From: Varroa destructor
Taxonomy: Eukaryota; Arthropoda; Arachnida; Mesostigmata; Varroidae
DNA: 64,000 nt
Assembly (NCBI RefSeq): GCF_002443255.2
Contig: NW_019211454.1
Location: 60,164,894 to 60,228,893, forward strand
Direction: 5' to 3'
Every line of letters starts with the position of its first letter. The first letter of the stretch is position 1. Of this stretch, positions 1-12,507 are shown one piece after another. The notes under the pieces are model-generated. The model worked only from the letters and a program-made list of their open reading frames with translations, made no database searches and was not told where the DNA came from. A program made the translations under genes and the position numbers.

Positions 1-186
1 AATCGGACAGACACGTTCCCGCACAGACAGGAACGTTCTACTCAGATCACAATATGTAGTACCAGCGGTAATGAGTGAAGACAACCCTTATTATCCGGCG
101 TAATTACGAAAAATTACAGAAAAGAAAAAGGAATAGTGCTATTTTTGTAATGTCACCTGATTTGGCAGCTATATATGATAATCACC

Positions 187-239
187 ACAACAACAACAAC
201 AACAACAACAATGCTAGTTGTTGTTGTTGTTGTTGTTAG
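187..239. repeat. (CAA)n/(TTG)n palindromic microsatellite
   Basis: A CAA run is followed by six bases (TGCTAG) and a TTG run. Arms 192-211 and 218-237 are perfectly complementary over 20 bases. Confidence 0.95.
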
Positions 240-1252
240 AATTACGTGTAAAAATAACCCTTGTCGTATCCAGAGGTGGCTGACAAGAAGGAAATCCACT
301 GTTCTATTAGCACTGTGGCACCGTTGCACTACGTTGCAACATTAGCGATTTTCAAAAAATTGGCAACATCGTTAGCATTTGCCCTCGTCGTCTGCTACAG
401 TCAGTTGCAATCTAATTCGAACATTGTTTACATGTCTGCATGAACGGATATCCACGTTTTCGCCGACCAGCCCCTAAGTAGACAGTGCAAATATGGTGAA
501 TAACAGCTACAGAGGTAAACATACAACAAGCAAAAGTTGTTTCGCTCATGTCGTTTTCCAAACCGTTTTACTGATACCAGGACGATCCTGAAGCGCAATA
601 CAATGATCGTACAACGCCTCGAAGGTCAGGTGTGGCAGATATTAGGTTGAAAGATATTTTTCCAGCCCAAGCAGTGCAAGACCACGAACGTCTCCTCACG
701 ACTATTATAATCTAGACGCCGAATTTTCTCTGGCCTGTTTGTGATGTTCATGAATATAAAGGAAAAAACTTTCCGTCTCTTTGTACTATTTCAAACGGAA
801 TACGTGCTTGATAAAGAACGCTGACAAAGGTGATAAAATGCTAAACGAATGGTGCGAATAAAGATAAATAACTTTATTTACTCGCACAGATTGTGTAGTA
901 TATGTCGTTCAGCGGCGACTCGTGCTCTTTTTCAACGAGAAATTTGTCCCTCTAAGCCATCGGGTCGACCGGCGTCTATAACTGAGAATAAAAAATGCAT
1001 TATTATTTATAGCGAATACTGCTCGATTTGCGGCGTCCGTCTCTAGCTCCTGTTATAAGCATATGTAGCTATAAGAATTCCATGGAGGTTGTTGCCCTTT
1101 CTTAAACGGGGTTTTAGGTCGTCAAGCAAACCTCTTGAATGATTTCGAGCCTTGCTTTTAGTACAGCCCTACGCCAATCCCAAGTAAGATTTTTTCTTGA
1201 AGAAATTGTCAATTGAGAAGCGTTTTTATGTTTTTCTTTCTCTCTCTTTCTC

Positions 1253-1257
1253 ATATA

Positions 1258-1294
<37 letters not shown>
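1253..1294. repeat. (TA)n microsatellite
   Basis: A long alternating TA tract after a short CT-rich run. A second short TA block follows at 1311-1320. Confidence 0.95.
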
Positions 1295-1298
<4 letters not shown>

Positions 1299-3587
1299 GA
1301 AAGTTTTTGTCTATATATATAGAGATAGCGCTTGGGCAAGTAGTAGAACTGAAAAATTTCACGGCGAAACACGTTAAGATTTAAACGCTTCCCCTATCAC
1401 CCTACCCGAAGCCTTCAAGTTTAATAAAGTCAGTGCATAGACGTATAAAATACCAACAATTGTAATAATCACAGATATGACAATTGCTATGGAGAAAAAC
1501 ATCCTTTGCTGGCAAAAGTGTTTTCCCTCTGCCTCTTTCTCTCCCTTTCCATATATACAACATTGTACTTAGTTAGCTTAGCTCTCTCTGTATACTCTCA
1601 CGTACGAGTGATGGTTAGTGTAAACACGTGCAAGCGCGCGGGAAAAGGTAGTTACTGCAAAAAAACAAGCAGTTTCTCGCAAATATTACTTTCAATGGTA
1701 AATGGCCGACTGCACGCAAAAAGTTGAGTGAACATACATATATAATACTATGACAAATATGCAAACAAGGAAAGGTTATTAGATACAAGAAGTATGATTC
1801 GCGGTTCTTGTGCGCGGGGCTGAAAGTTAGAACTTTGATCAATAGCTACATTGCTAACACTGAAGGTGACCAATTTATTTAAGAAAAGTAGAGCAAATAA
1901 TGGGGTGCGCTCAGAAAACCATAGGCTACTTTTAGGAGGTGCAGAGTTTTGTTGACTGAGATGCCGGTCGTGGTAGATCATTTTATGGTAAACTGTTATC
2001 TATTGCTGCCAACAACCGTTCGTCATATGCTCAACTTAACCTTTGCAGGTCCACCATCGTAGGACAAGAAAGTAACTACTATTAATTCACGCGTCCCAGA
2101 AGTTGCATCTTTTCCCAACGCATACTATTCTATTCTTATTTTTCATCGCTTGAGTCAACACGCAGTACTGAACCATACGAAAAAAGGCACATAGATATTT
2201 TCGGATACGACTTGAACGAGTCGGGCGACAGATATATACCTAATGCCAGGCTTGTATTTGGCTGAATATGATCGTTTTTTCAATTTGCATTACCCTAGAG
2301 AAATGAAAGCGAATGTTAGTTGGCAGAGGGATTTATCGGCGTAAGTTGCTTCGGACCGAACATTGTTAAGTCTAGCGACGCCTAAACCCTGAGACAAGTT
2401 ATATAATGTTTTATTGTACTTAGTTGTACGAAACCCATATAACTCCGAAACGAAGGTATGTAGGTATAGCTTTTGTAGACATGAAGGTAAATTGCTCTGT
2501 ATCGAGCGCAGTTACTTTCATGCGAACTTCAAATGGGAAATAATTATATAATATATATAATAACATATAGTAATATAATCACACTGTAATATAAGATCCA
2601 AGGTTCAGTTCGCGGAATTATTATCCGGGCTTGTAAACACGAAACGGGCTAGAAGAATTAGTAGCAGTATTTAATAAACACGATTAAACATATACGCTGG
2701 TTGCATTTATTCCTAATACTACAATTTTACTTTACAGTATACATTTGCACTAATGTGTACGTTTTTTTACTAGCTTTTAGAACTAATGGCTTCTGGAGAC
2801 CTAAACAGGCCAGCAAGCAATTACCCGAAACGTATATCTTTGGTGGTATATAGCCCTTGGGTGGGTCGGCGATCCGAACTCATTTAAATATATGCTTCTT
2901 TTTAGAAGACTATGGAACAGGTTTTCTGTAGTGCAATATCATACGAAACGTTCTTACTTACATTCACGTTATCCTCTTAGCATGCTGAACTGCATTGAAG
3001 ACTATTTGCTACGATGGTTTCATCTCGACTGTTGATAGATCGCACGCCCTAGACACCTACCCGCCGCGGGAATTTCGAACACTATTGGCAAACCGCGGAA
3101 CAGCTCCATACAAGTACGACTTCCAGATGAAGGAAAAAAGTATTTGACATAAGGTCAATGACGTGAATATGCAGCATGCGGTAATATGACATACATACTT
3201 GTTTTGGCGAAAACTATGTGCACAGTGTCGACTTATATATATATAACACATTATACGAAACAAGACAGCTACTGTTTCCCACAGCAAATATCGATTCTCT
3301 GTTCTTGCACCATGGACTATTACCTGCACGCATAGTTCTATCGTCAAGAGGTCGCTTACGCACCCTAGAGGTCAGGCAGACGATTTCAGTCTCCGAAGCT
3401 GAAAAATTTTGACGTCAATGAAAGACAACCAAATCTTTCAGCTTGGCAATTCACAGTCAATTTGTGATCCTTCATCGCGAATCGGATTTTCCGTCCTTTT
3501 CTCTATACGTCTACCTCGAAGCCATTAATAAACGAATCTAGTTCACAATTGAGCTTTCCTATGTACTGTTATATATTTCGGTTAGCG

Positions 3588-3704
3588 ATGTCGTCTCGAC
3601 AGCAGGCAAAACTGTTAGTATCGAAAGCATCGTCTTCCTCGCCTTTAAATCGTCCTTCTTCGAGTTGCATCCAGCGAACAGCTATTTTACTATCTGGTCA
3701 CCAC
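3588..3704 (+). CDS. tentative first exon of an unknown plus-strand gene
   Basis: The ATG at 3588 opens 39 codons (MSSRQQAKLLVSKASSSS..., Ser-rich, ending LLSGHH) up to a GTTAGT donor at 3705. It ends in phase 0, matching the phase-0 start of the exon at 6914; the three exons would then total 663 nt and encode 220 aa. Support is only phase, a fair donor and biased composition, and the intron would be 3.2 kb. It may be a chance open frame. Confidence 0.22.
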
Positions 3705-6700
3705 GTTAGTTTAGCTTTCTTATGTTTTATCCATCTAACTGAAACGCATTTGTCTGTAGACTTTTGATGTGTTTAATGTACGCGCATTGAAACATGAACT
3801 TGATGGATACGCATGCTGCACGTTCCGTTGTTTGCATTCTACACGTTCGCATAACGTTTTAGGCCCAACATTACAATGTAGAAAAACATTCCCCTCGTGT
3901 AAACTACATGATACATTTTGGCTTGATGACGCCATGGTCGTTTAGTCGCGAGACCGGCCAAATGCAAGCCCTGTCACTGGAGTCAAGTTCTCTCTACTCG
4001 AGACTTTTGCAGGCTAACAAGTTAAAGGAGGGTAGTGTGGGGACACGACCTTAAGTGAAGCAATTCATCATTGGAGTCTTCTTTAAGGAAAGTCGGTAAG
4101 TCCTCCAATTGTGGGTCGTTACTGTTTACCAGCGCTGTAACGGTTTAACGTGTTGCACACAAAAACTGATCGTTGCAAGAAATGATGTTGTTATATAGAA
4201 AAACGTTACTCACAAGTTTCCACGGAGGGCAGTCACAGAGGAGTCAGAAACATTATTGACTTTGAAACCTCTACCACTATTGCTGTATCTGACTCATGTA
4301 TGAGGTCACTCTAGCGAATACGAGCAAACGAAACGCAAGTAGTTCAATACCATAAATCCGGATTCAGCAGGTCGATAAGGTTGGCAAATTGTTTACTGGG
4401 TTTATAACACTCGTTACGTTGTTTGGAAGACAACTTATGGTTGTTTCTTTTCTAAAACGGTCATGTCTTATAGATACATGGAAAGCTCTTTTCTTGCTTC
4501 ATAAGTCCATGATGGCCTAAGTTCAGGTCATGCAATTTGCATTTCTAAAAGAGTACATTCGGTGACAAGAAACACCATCGTCGATAGTTACTTGTCTTGC
4601 ACCAAGCACGGCATGCTTACTTAAGTAGAGCTTTAACGAGGACTGTTTCGACTCACCCCTGAAGAAAGAAAACTATGGAAGAAGCCTGCATCTTTTACCT
4701 GCACTATTTTCCTTGCATGCAAAACATATTTCCTGGACTACTTCTACAGCTTTTTGAGACCAGCGAAAAACTGGTACCTAAAATTCATCTCTTTTTTAGC
4801 CGAGAGTCCCATATTTAAAATCTAAACTAAGGGTAAAATTTAAAGACAAAACTTTGCAAGCTAATAAAAGACATCGCATACAAAAACAACCTAATACCTA
4901 CTAAATGTTCGACCTTGTAAGCACTATGGGTACTCTAAAATACAATCTACACTCACAAAGCGGAATATCGAAATCCAATTTATTTCGAACACACTCGTAC
5001 ATTAGCAAAATTACCCAGAAGGAGCACGGGCCATGAGCCTTAACTAAAAAAACGTCTAAGGCCGACTTTATACATTAAACGAATCTTAATTAGAAATTCA
5101 TAAAGAACTGACTTAACGGCAGAGAGGCAGTCCAGTTAAACAGGGCGTACTAACTAGTTCGTAAAAGTGATGTTGAATCGAAGTGGAGCTTCTAGAGTTA
5201 GAAGGGTATGGAATTTTATCGAGAATTAGTCCTTAAACTTAGCGAACTTCTATATAAGTTCGTTAATAGTACTCTTCAGACGCTCGCAGGACTCTAGCCT
5301 TGCTGACACTGACCTCTTATCCTTAACTTCAGCTACGCATCTTTTCTATGTTACTACAGCAGTGTGCAGAATGGCAGGTGCCTCCTACTGGCTCCCGGCA
5401 AACTGGGCTAAGCTGCAAATATTGGTTCTGTCATACCCAGTTTCTCATAAGTTGTATTTAATATAGCCGCCATCTGTTCAAATATTTAGTCAGACTTGCT
5501 GGCAACATATTAAGGTCAAGGATATTGCGTCAAGCTTGTCGTCTTGGCCACCTTGGCCGTTGTTCATTACGCCTTCTGGTGACTGCTAAGAAACAAAGTC
5601 TTGAAACGATCATTTAATCCTGTTATTGCAACAAGTGGGTCTCATATTTGGCCGGACTTAACAAATTGGCTCTTGAGTTCTGAGATAATGTGTACCCCTA
5701 GGAGCTTACAGATCAACTGGATTGAGGGTCAGAATGCATATATCCGTAGTCGCGTCTTTGGTACAGGAGCCATTAAAGATTAGAACTGATTTTTTATTTA
5801 CTGAGTATATACTGTAAGGGTGAAAAAACTAAACCAGCAGCACTAAGGGACCCGCAATATAGGAAACATATATATACGGTAGAAAAATATTACCAAAGGC
5901 AAATCGTGTTTAATCATAACGATAATGGAAATGGTATCTGCTCCATTTATTTATGGTAAATAAAAATAAAACGTTTCTAAATTGAATGATAAATTATGCA
6001 TATATAACATATCAAGAGTTAAGGTCCCCTATTATTGTTACAAATAAATTAGATTTACGTCGAATTAATATTAAATGAGAGAATTTTAAATCTTATTAAA
6101 GGAACTTATAGTAAAAAAAGGATAAAACGGATAAAAATTTGAAAATCAATTTACATATCATTACCCATATTATTCCTAAGATATATCTAAACATAACTTA
6201 TCGAACCACTTACTTAGCCTTAGCCAACAAGTAGAGTCTATGCGTTGTTTACGACATTCACTGCAATCAAATTACCTACAATATTTCCCCTTCAGGATTC
6301 CAAAACAATTGCTGTGGGTATTTTCAGAAGGGTTATTGGTCACATTTTGTTACTTATTAGTGTTAAGTTGCGACAAGCCGTTCAATTGTTAAAAAAAGCT
6401 TATAAGTTTACTTTACTACTTCGAATATGTATACATATTCGAAGTAGGAAAGTTATATGTTTTTTTTTTTTATATATCTCCCGTAATCGTTTTTCAGGGG
6501 GAACACTCCTTAACAGCCAATGGAGAACGCTAGCATTAATCCGATTCATGTTACGGTACGTCATCATCTTACAACATGGTAAACCATGAATAGGTCAGTG
6601 ATCAACTGGTGTCGATAGTAATTGCTCAAATAAGTTATTACACTGTAAATTCCATAGCAATGTAGTAAATCTATCTGAGTTAATGTTAGTACCAATTGAA

Positions 6701-6913
6701 TGATTTTCTTCATGCCATGAATTGTGTGAGCTTCGTATTTGCGTCTTCTAAATATCATAGCTTCTGATAGGATATAAGTAAACGAATAAAATTTGCCTAC
6801 AAAGACAACTTTGTACGTGAAAGGAGCTAGCGATGTTGTCTTTTGCCTTAATGCATATCAATTATAGTTTCATCAAAATCCCTATTGTCCGCCATCTTGC
6901 CTTATTTACGCAG
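3705..6913. other. intergenic or intronic, no convincing exon
   Basis: AT-rich, with several homopolymer runs. At 6285-6330 a frame after a CTTCAG acceptor-like site reads FRRVIGHILL, resembling the start of the exon at 6914, but it decays at once. Confidence 0.55.
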
Positions 6914-7208
6914 GTCCTCCGGGTCATTGGACACGCAGTACTGGTAACATGCGCCAAGATCGACCACGACGGCACACTTTACTTGTTTGACGCTCAGGGG
7001 AAGGGGATACCTAGAGAGGAGTTTCGAGAATCCCTGAAACTGCTCTCGCCGGAGGAGGTCTTGGAGGGGCAGCTTGTATGCGTTCGCGGACAACGAGGAG
7101 TCGTAGGTTGTGTGGTAACCCCTATACCTGAACCGAGAAGTGACCGACATCAGGATCTCTACGAATTGCGTGTACTGAATCGTACGAGCGACGGACAAAT
7201 CGTTGAGG
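6914..7208 (+). CDS. internal exon of an unknown gene
   Basis: After the acceptor ttacgcag an open frame encodes VLRVIGHAVLVTCAKIDHDG and continues with TLYLFDAQGKGIP and SPEEVLEGQLVCVRGQRG, to a donor (G|gtgcgt) at 7209. Composition shifts sharply to GC-rich coding-like sequence exactly at the acceptor and falls back after the donor. The protein looks like alternating beta strands and a charged helix, as in a small beta-barrel or Tudor/OB-like fold, but I recognise no family. It ends one base into a Gly codon that the exon at 7696 completes. Confidence 0.6.
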
Positions 7209-7695
7209 GTGCGTTTTGTGAGCATAAAGTAAACTGTGAAATGCATTTGCTTTTCATTACAAAAGCTGATGCAGGGGGCAGACATTCTTACAGTAATCAG
7301 CAAAGTACACAAAGAATGTGCAGTAATGATATTTTAATCAGTTGTTAATTAATTAGAATAATTCTGAAATTAAGTAGAAAACCCTTAACAGAAATATGAC
7401 ATGGTGACTTGTGCACAATATTCGTTCGAGAGATCCTTTGGTTTCTATGAACGGCGCAATGGAGAAGCAATGCTTGAATCAACGAAAATATAAGGAAGCA
7501 AGCTGACATTACGGCGTCCTACTCTGTAATAGGCCGAATTTAGTGTCGTGTAATCATTTCCTTTCGGTCCCTTTTGTGTAAAGCAGATCAAAGATTCACT
7601 AAAACGTTAGATAACACATATTTGAAACAGTAGCGTGAAAGCCGTAGCAGGATATTGTTATTATTATTGTGAATGTTTCGGGTGTTTTCCGGCAG
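7209..7695 (+). other. intron between the two supported exons of the unknown gene
   Basis: 487 bases from a gtgcgt donor to a tccggcag acceptor, AT-rich, with stops in all frames. Confidence 0.5.
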
Positions 7696-7946
7696 GTACT
7701 GCAACGATGACAAGGCGCCAGGTGTACGAGTTTCCAGCATTGTTCGTGGTGTCCCCATTGAACCCGATTGAAACAGTGCCTGCGTCAGGACAAACGGCCC
7801 GGTTTGTCCATGACATGAACGCGCTTGCCCTAAGTCAGATGCATCCTTTTCGCCACTTGTTCCCAAGACCGTGGCAAAACGGCCCGGACCCTGAATGGCT
7901 AAACCAGCCTATACGTGGATTTCTAATTTACAGCTATAAAAGCTAA
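7696..7946 (+). CDS. second supported exon of the unknown gene, probably terminal
   Basis: The acceptor tccggcag is followed by a frame that completes the Gly codon left by 7208 and reads TATMTRRQVYEFPALFVVSPLNP, ending WLNQPIRGFLIYSYKS and TAA at 7944-7946. Phase agreement across the 487-base intron and the compositional change support a real exon. The final residues may be read-through: a weak donor (ATAC|gtggat) at 7915 could instead splice onward, possibly to 9534. Trp, Pro and Phe rich, with no transmembrane segment. Function unknown. Confidence 0.55.
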
Positions 7947-9533
7947 TTACCTATTGCCTCATGAAATGCATATCGGGAGAATCGGACTACTTGACTGGCA
8001 TGTACGGACAGAAGCTATAGCTTTGCCTTTCATGCAAAAATAATTTTACTCCTTACTTATATGAATAGGGCGTAGTCGGAAAAAATCAAATAGAATCCTA
8101 GATATAATATAGCACATATAAGAGTCTGACGGAAACATTACGTTTTTAAACTGAATCCATCAATGCCCAGTAGCTCATTTTGACTATTACTCGTCAGATC
8201 ATGTATGTAAAGGGAAATCGTTTATGACAGGGATCATTTATGACAGGACTTAAGGATGGGAAAGAAAATGAATACTGACAAACTTATATCGGGATAATTA
8301 GCCCGTGAGGGGATTCAACTGCGTAAGCTATACTCGCAAATTCCTAGGCGCGCTCACTCGTGCAGTTTATAATAACCTGTTATGGGACGAACGTTAAATG
8401 CCGTTCACTAGAACTTACTTCGTGTCCGATTAATCGAACATGTGATATAAAAATAAATAATAATACTATTCGAACGGCGTATATTACGGGAAGCGAATAT
8501 TCTTTTATTTATAAGATCTTTTTTTTTCAATTAAACAAGAACCTACATCTGTGACGGTTGTTGACGACTCAGTGGGTAAGCTCGCAAAATAAAAACATTA
8601 AAAGCTGGATGAATATGGGAATTATTTTTGTTTCAGTGTGCGCTTGTTTATGCTCCTATATGTAAAGCCTTTACATCAAAAAGATACTTTACCGCAAAAA
8701 AGCTACGGTTGTGAAATCAATGGCTAAACTGAAAACAAGCGATTATTTGTTTCTTTAATTTTACCCCTTCATTTGCCTCTCTCTTTTTTTGTCGTGCCTA
8801 CTTCGACCTTCCGTAAAACAGTGATATATAATTTCAACTATATCGCCGTGATAAATAAAGAAGATAAGGCCTCCAATTTATTCTTTTATGTTTGTATATT
8901 ATCACTATGTGCGTCGCTATAAATTGTGCTCACGGCTCTATAATCTTTACTTTCATTGCATGTTCAGCTACTGTTTATGAAAGCAAAAAAAAAAAAAAAA
9001 AACAAATTATATCTAAAATCGAACATTGACCTTATTCTCTCGGAGGTACTCCATCGTGTTGCGGTAAACATAGCGCTTTCAACAATCCATGCATTTCTTA
9101 TCGACGACTATATAAAATTGTCCTGCCGAAACCGTTCGACAAGAATTACTTAAAAACACGGCGCTGATATTGAAAATTATAGCCGAATGAACTAAATGTG
9201 ACGAAATTAAGTACTACAAAATCTCGACCTGCCAGCTAACTAGTAAACAGCTAGCTAAATAAAATATTTCTTTATACTTCTAACATCTATAAAATAATTA
9301 CCGTCATTCATATACTTCCAATAATCACATATTTACAGGTCCTTTTTAATAAACACATTTTATTCTGCGATCCGAGCACTCCATTCAAAAGTGTTTGTTG
9401 CAGAAGACAGTAGCAATGTAAGGTTGTAGATTTATTATATTAATAAAAATCTTCTACTTCTTTTATTTCTACACAATCAAAAAGTTGATACAATAGTTAT
9501 ACAAGGTTCATTTCGCTATTTTCATTTTTACAG
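7947..9533. other. non-coding, AT-rich
   Basis: Contains AATAAA-type hexamers near 8450 that could serve the plus-strand gene, and the poly(A) tract at 8983. Nothing else recognised. Confidence 0.5.
8983..9001. repeat. poly(A) tract
   Basis: A run of about 18 A residues with no recognisable retroelement upstream. Confidence 0.8.
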
Positions 9534-9662
9534 CCACACCTGCGACATGCGCTCGTCATCGGCCAAAGCTCACCGACTTCTGTCGCCATCGCGCCTTTAG
9601 GTTCTAGGCCACGAGAGCGATGCTGAAAGGTTGGAAAGAAAGTTCCACCCGTATGGACAATG
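9534..9662 (+). other. possible plus-strand exon (mostly untranslated)
   Basis: A strong acceptor (long pyrimidine tract, tttttacag) at 9533 and a good donor (AATG|gtaagc) at 9663 bound 129 bases of raised GC content. All three frames starting at the acceptor hit stops, so it is not an internal coding exon. Either it is a 5' exon, with the ATG at 9620 giving MLKGWKESSTRMDN up to the donor, or it ends the gene to its left through the weak donor at 7915. No following exon was identified. Confidence 0.25.
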
Positions 9663-11102
9663 GTAAGCTACTACACAGACAGTCTCTACAATTCTCTACA
9701 TAGTTGATATTTGCTTTGTTTTGTTTGGGTGCTTTTCCTCCCTCCACCAGGGGGTTAGCTACGTACTCACGGGCCCTGTCGCTATTTTCATTATAATCAC
9801 TTTGTTATGATGAATGTTATTTTCAGGCTTTGCATGGGTCATTGCTGTGGTCTAATATTCGTTGCTCTTTCTTTTTTCTCGTCTCATCATTGTTGGTACC
9901 GGTATCGTTTGTCAAGTCCTCGATCTTTTATTATCTGTCCCAAGAGTGGTCTATTTTAGGCTGAAATAGGGCTAACAGTGTATTCGTTCGAATTTGTCTG
10001 GTTATCAATCTTATAATTTCTACTATTGTCATTGCATGTTATGGTCACTTTAGTCCGGTATTTTTACACAGCATTTATTAAGGCAGATACGCGAGAAATA
10101 TCTGTTTCCCCTCCTGATGCTGTTGTTTGCGTTGCGATTACACAGGCTTTTGCATTGATTGTTATGTATTAATATTTACGTCCCATGTACCTGTCTGCGT
10201 ATAATGGTACCATTGCAATGACGGACGCACCTCGCAGGCAAACCCGATAAACAGCGGTTCATGTCTTTCTTTATATCCACTCCGCAGTCTTCATCATGTC
10301 TTCTTCATTTCACTTGTTTTTTTTTTTTTATTATTTTTATTTAGATCTAACAACACCTAGTATTGCAGACGACATTTTCAGTGTCGAAGTAGGCCCGGGA
10401 CCTTTTATACATATATGGTTGTGTTTCATATTTTTGCCTTATTGTACACCATTAATCATCATATCGTAGCTACGTGCCACCGGCCAATTCAGCGAAGAAA
10501 ATAGCGACTTGACTTCAACCGTTTCATTCACCCACAACATTTCGCTTCGATACCTGATATGAACTTATCATTGGATGAAGCATTCTAGCGATGGAGAAGA
10601 CTTTCGTTTAGGAAAATTGCTTAGATCCAATCCGTTGAACTTTCGTTTTATTCGTTCGTATTAATTACACCACATAGAAAAGCAATTGGGTTTAGTAGTG
10701 AAAGGTTAGAATTACTGTTTTCCGGTCTATTTATTGTGGTACACCAAAAAACTTGGCGTCTACTAGTGCGACATTACATACATGCTAGTCAAGCGCAGTG
10801 CCACACACAGAACAGCTCTGGCCGAAACTCTCTGCGGCCGCGATGAAACATTAGGTTGCATCATGTCGCTGCGGCATGGCACTTACTAGTGGAAAAATCA
10901 AATAGTACGCTTTAGTTGGCCATTCATTAGGGCTGAACGGAACTTCGAAATCAAACAAAAATCACATTACCAGGTTGTTCCTTTTTTCTTCCCCATCACG
11001 AACTTAACGAAAACGTCAATGTCAATCATGGCTTTCAGATTCGCCGGCTACCGTCTGTTTGTCGTTATAAACGAGTAAGGGGAAAAAATAGTTTTTGTTA
11101 TT

Positions 11103-11190
11103 TCAACATAGCGTATGTGCATATGAATATATGTATGTATGTGTGCCTGTATATGGATGTGTATGTGTGTATGAATGTATGTATATTGGC
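11103..11190. repeat. imperfect ATGT/GTGT repeat
   Basis: A degenerate tetranucleotide-type tract rich in ATGTATGT and GTGTATG units. Confidence 0.8.
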
Positions 11191-11691
11191 GTTAGATACA
11201 CGTTCTTCCTTAGATACAAAACTCTAGGGAGAACAAACTAACTTCCGAGTACTGGCAAAAAATGTAGGATGCCACAACAGAGGAGAAATCGTTTTTTTCC
11301 ACACTGTCACTTGTTGCGACTGTGTTCTGTATGCGTTTTCTGATCGCGTTTTGTATCTTGCGTATAGTCATTGAGTTATTATTAGCATTTGTGACTAATC
11401 GTATCACCGTATTACTGTTTTCGCTGCGTTTGTTATACGAAAATGTCACTAATTCTATATTTATTAGCAACAGCTTAAAGCAAATAGAAGAAGAGGCGTC
11501 CAGCGCTGGTTGGTAACTTATGATCTGGCTTGTTGTTGTCTTCGTTTGCTGATTAGTCACTTGTCTATTACACCGAGTATATCATTGCAGTGTGTTACAA
11601 ATCTTCACCCGCGCTTTTGCTGCTGTGCTTCATCAAATGTTTCCCTAGTCCAATTACCTGCTTTTCTTTATCAATATAACGTCTCTATGAA

Positions 11692-11704
11692 ATATATATA
11701 TATA

Positions 11705-11742
<38 letters not shown>
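11692..11742. repeat. (TA)n microsatellite
   Basis: Interrupted TA tract of about 50 bases. Confidence 0.95.
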
Positions 11743-11744
<2 letters not shown>

Positions 11745-12448
11745 TATACAATCGAGCCCATTTTTCTTCATGCGCAAAAGGGGACTATGGATTTCCATTG
11801 CGTATCGATGTGTTACATATTTCTGGGCGTCCTAACGTAAACCAGTCTTCGTGTGTCTCTCCGCTGTTAGAGTAGTTTTTGTCTGTGTTCGTGTAGCTGC
11901 GTTACGGCACGTGTTGAAGTGAAGGTTTAAGATTGGTAGTATTCATCGTAACCATATTAGAGATAATAGCTTCATTGCTACTAACGTCTTTCCTATACAG
12001 ATCGATATTCGCTCATCTCCAGTTCAGGCTTAATCATCACGATCAGCGCCATTCATGATGTTTTTAGGTTACTGACCGATGCTTGTCTGTATCGTTCTAT
12101 GTGAGTTGTGTTTATGTTACTGTTATTGTTGTTTATGTTGTTATGGTTATTATCTCCATTTTTGCCCCTGGTACTGTCCGCCAGAGTGGGCCTGCAACGT
12201 TTTCCGTAGGTGTCACGTTCGTCACTTTTTCCAGGTACACCCCCCTTTTCACCCACTAGTTTATTTTTATCGCATCATTCTCACCGTCATGATCATCAAA
12301 GACTAATCATACTTTTACCATTAACTAGCATTATAATTCAGTACGCAGCAGTCGTAATAGTAGCAGTAAATAGTGATGATAATTGTGATGAATCGATCAA
12401 TCGCTGGTCATCGTTTTTTCAAGGCGGTTTCATCACCTTATACTTCTA

Positions 12449-12451
<3 letters not shown>

Positions 12452-12504
<53 letters not shown>
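12452..12504. repeat. (TA)n microsatellite
   Basis: Uninterrupted TA tract of about 26 units. The open frame spanning it is an artefact of Tyr/Ile codons. Confidence 0.97.

Positions 12505-12507
<3 letters not shown>

Larger units (their letters stand above)
1..3587. other. no gene recognised
   Basis: AT-rich non-coding sequence. It holds the CAA/TTG palindrome and the TA microsatellite and otherwise only short chance frames. Confidence 0.6.
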
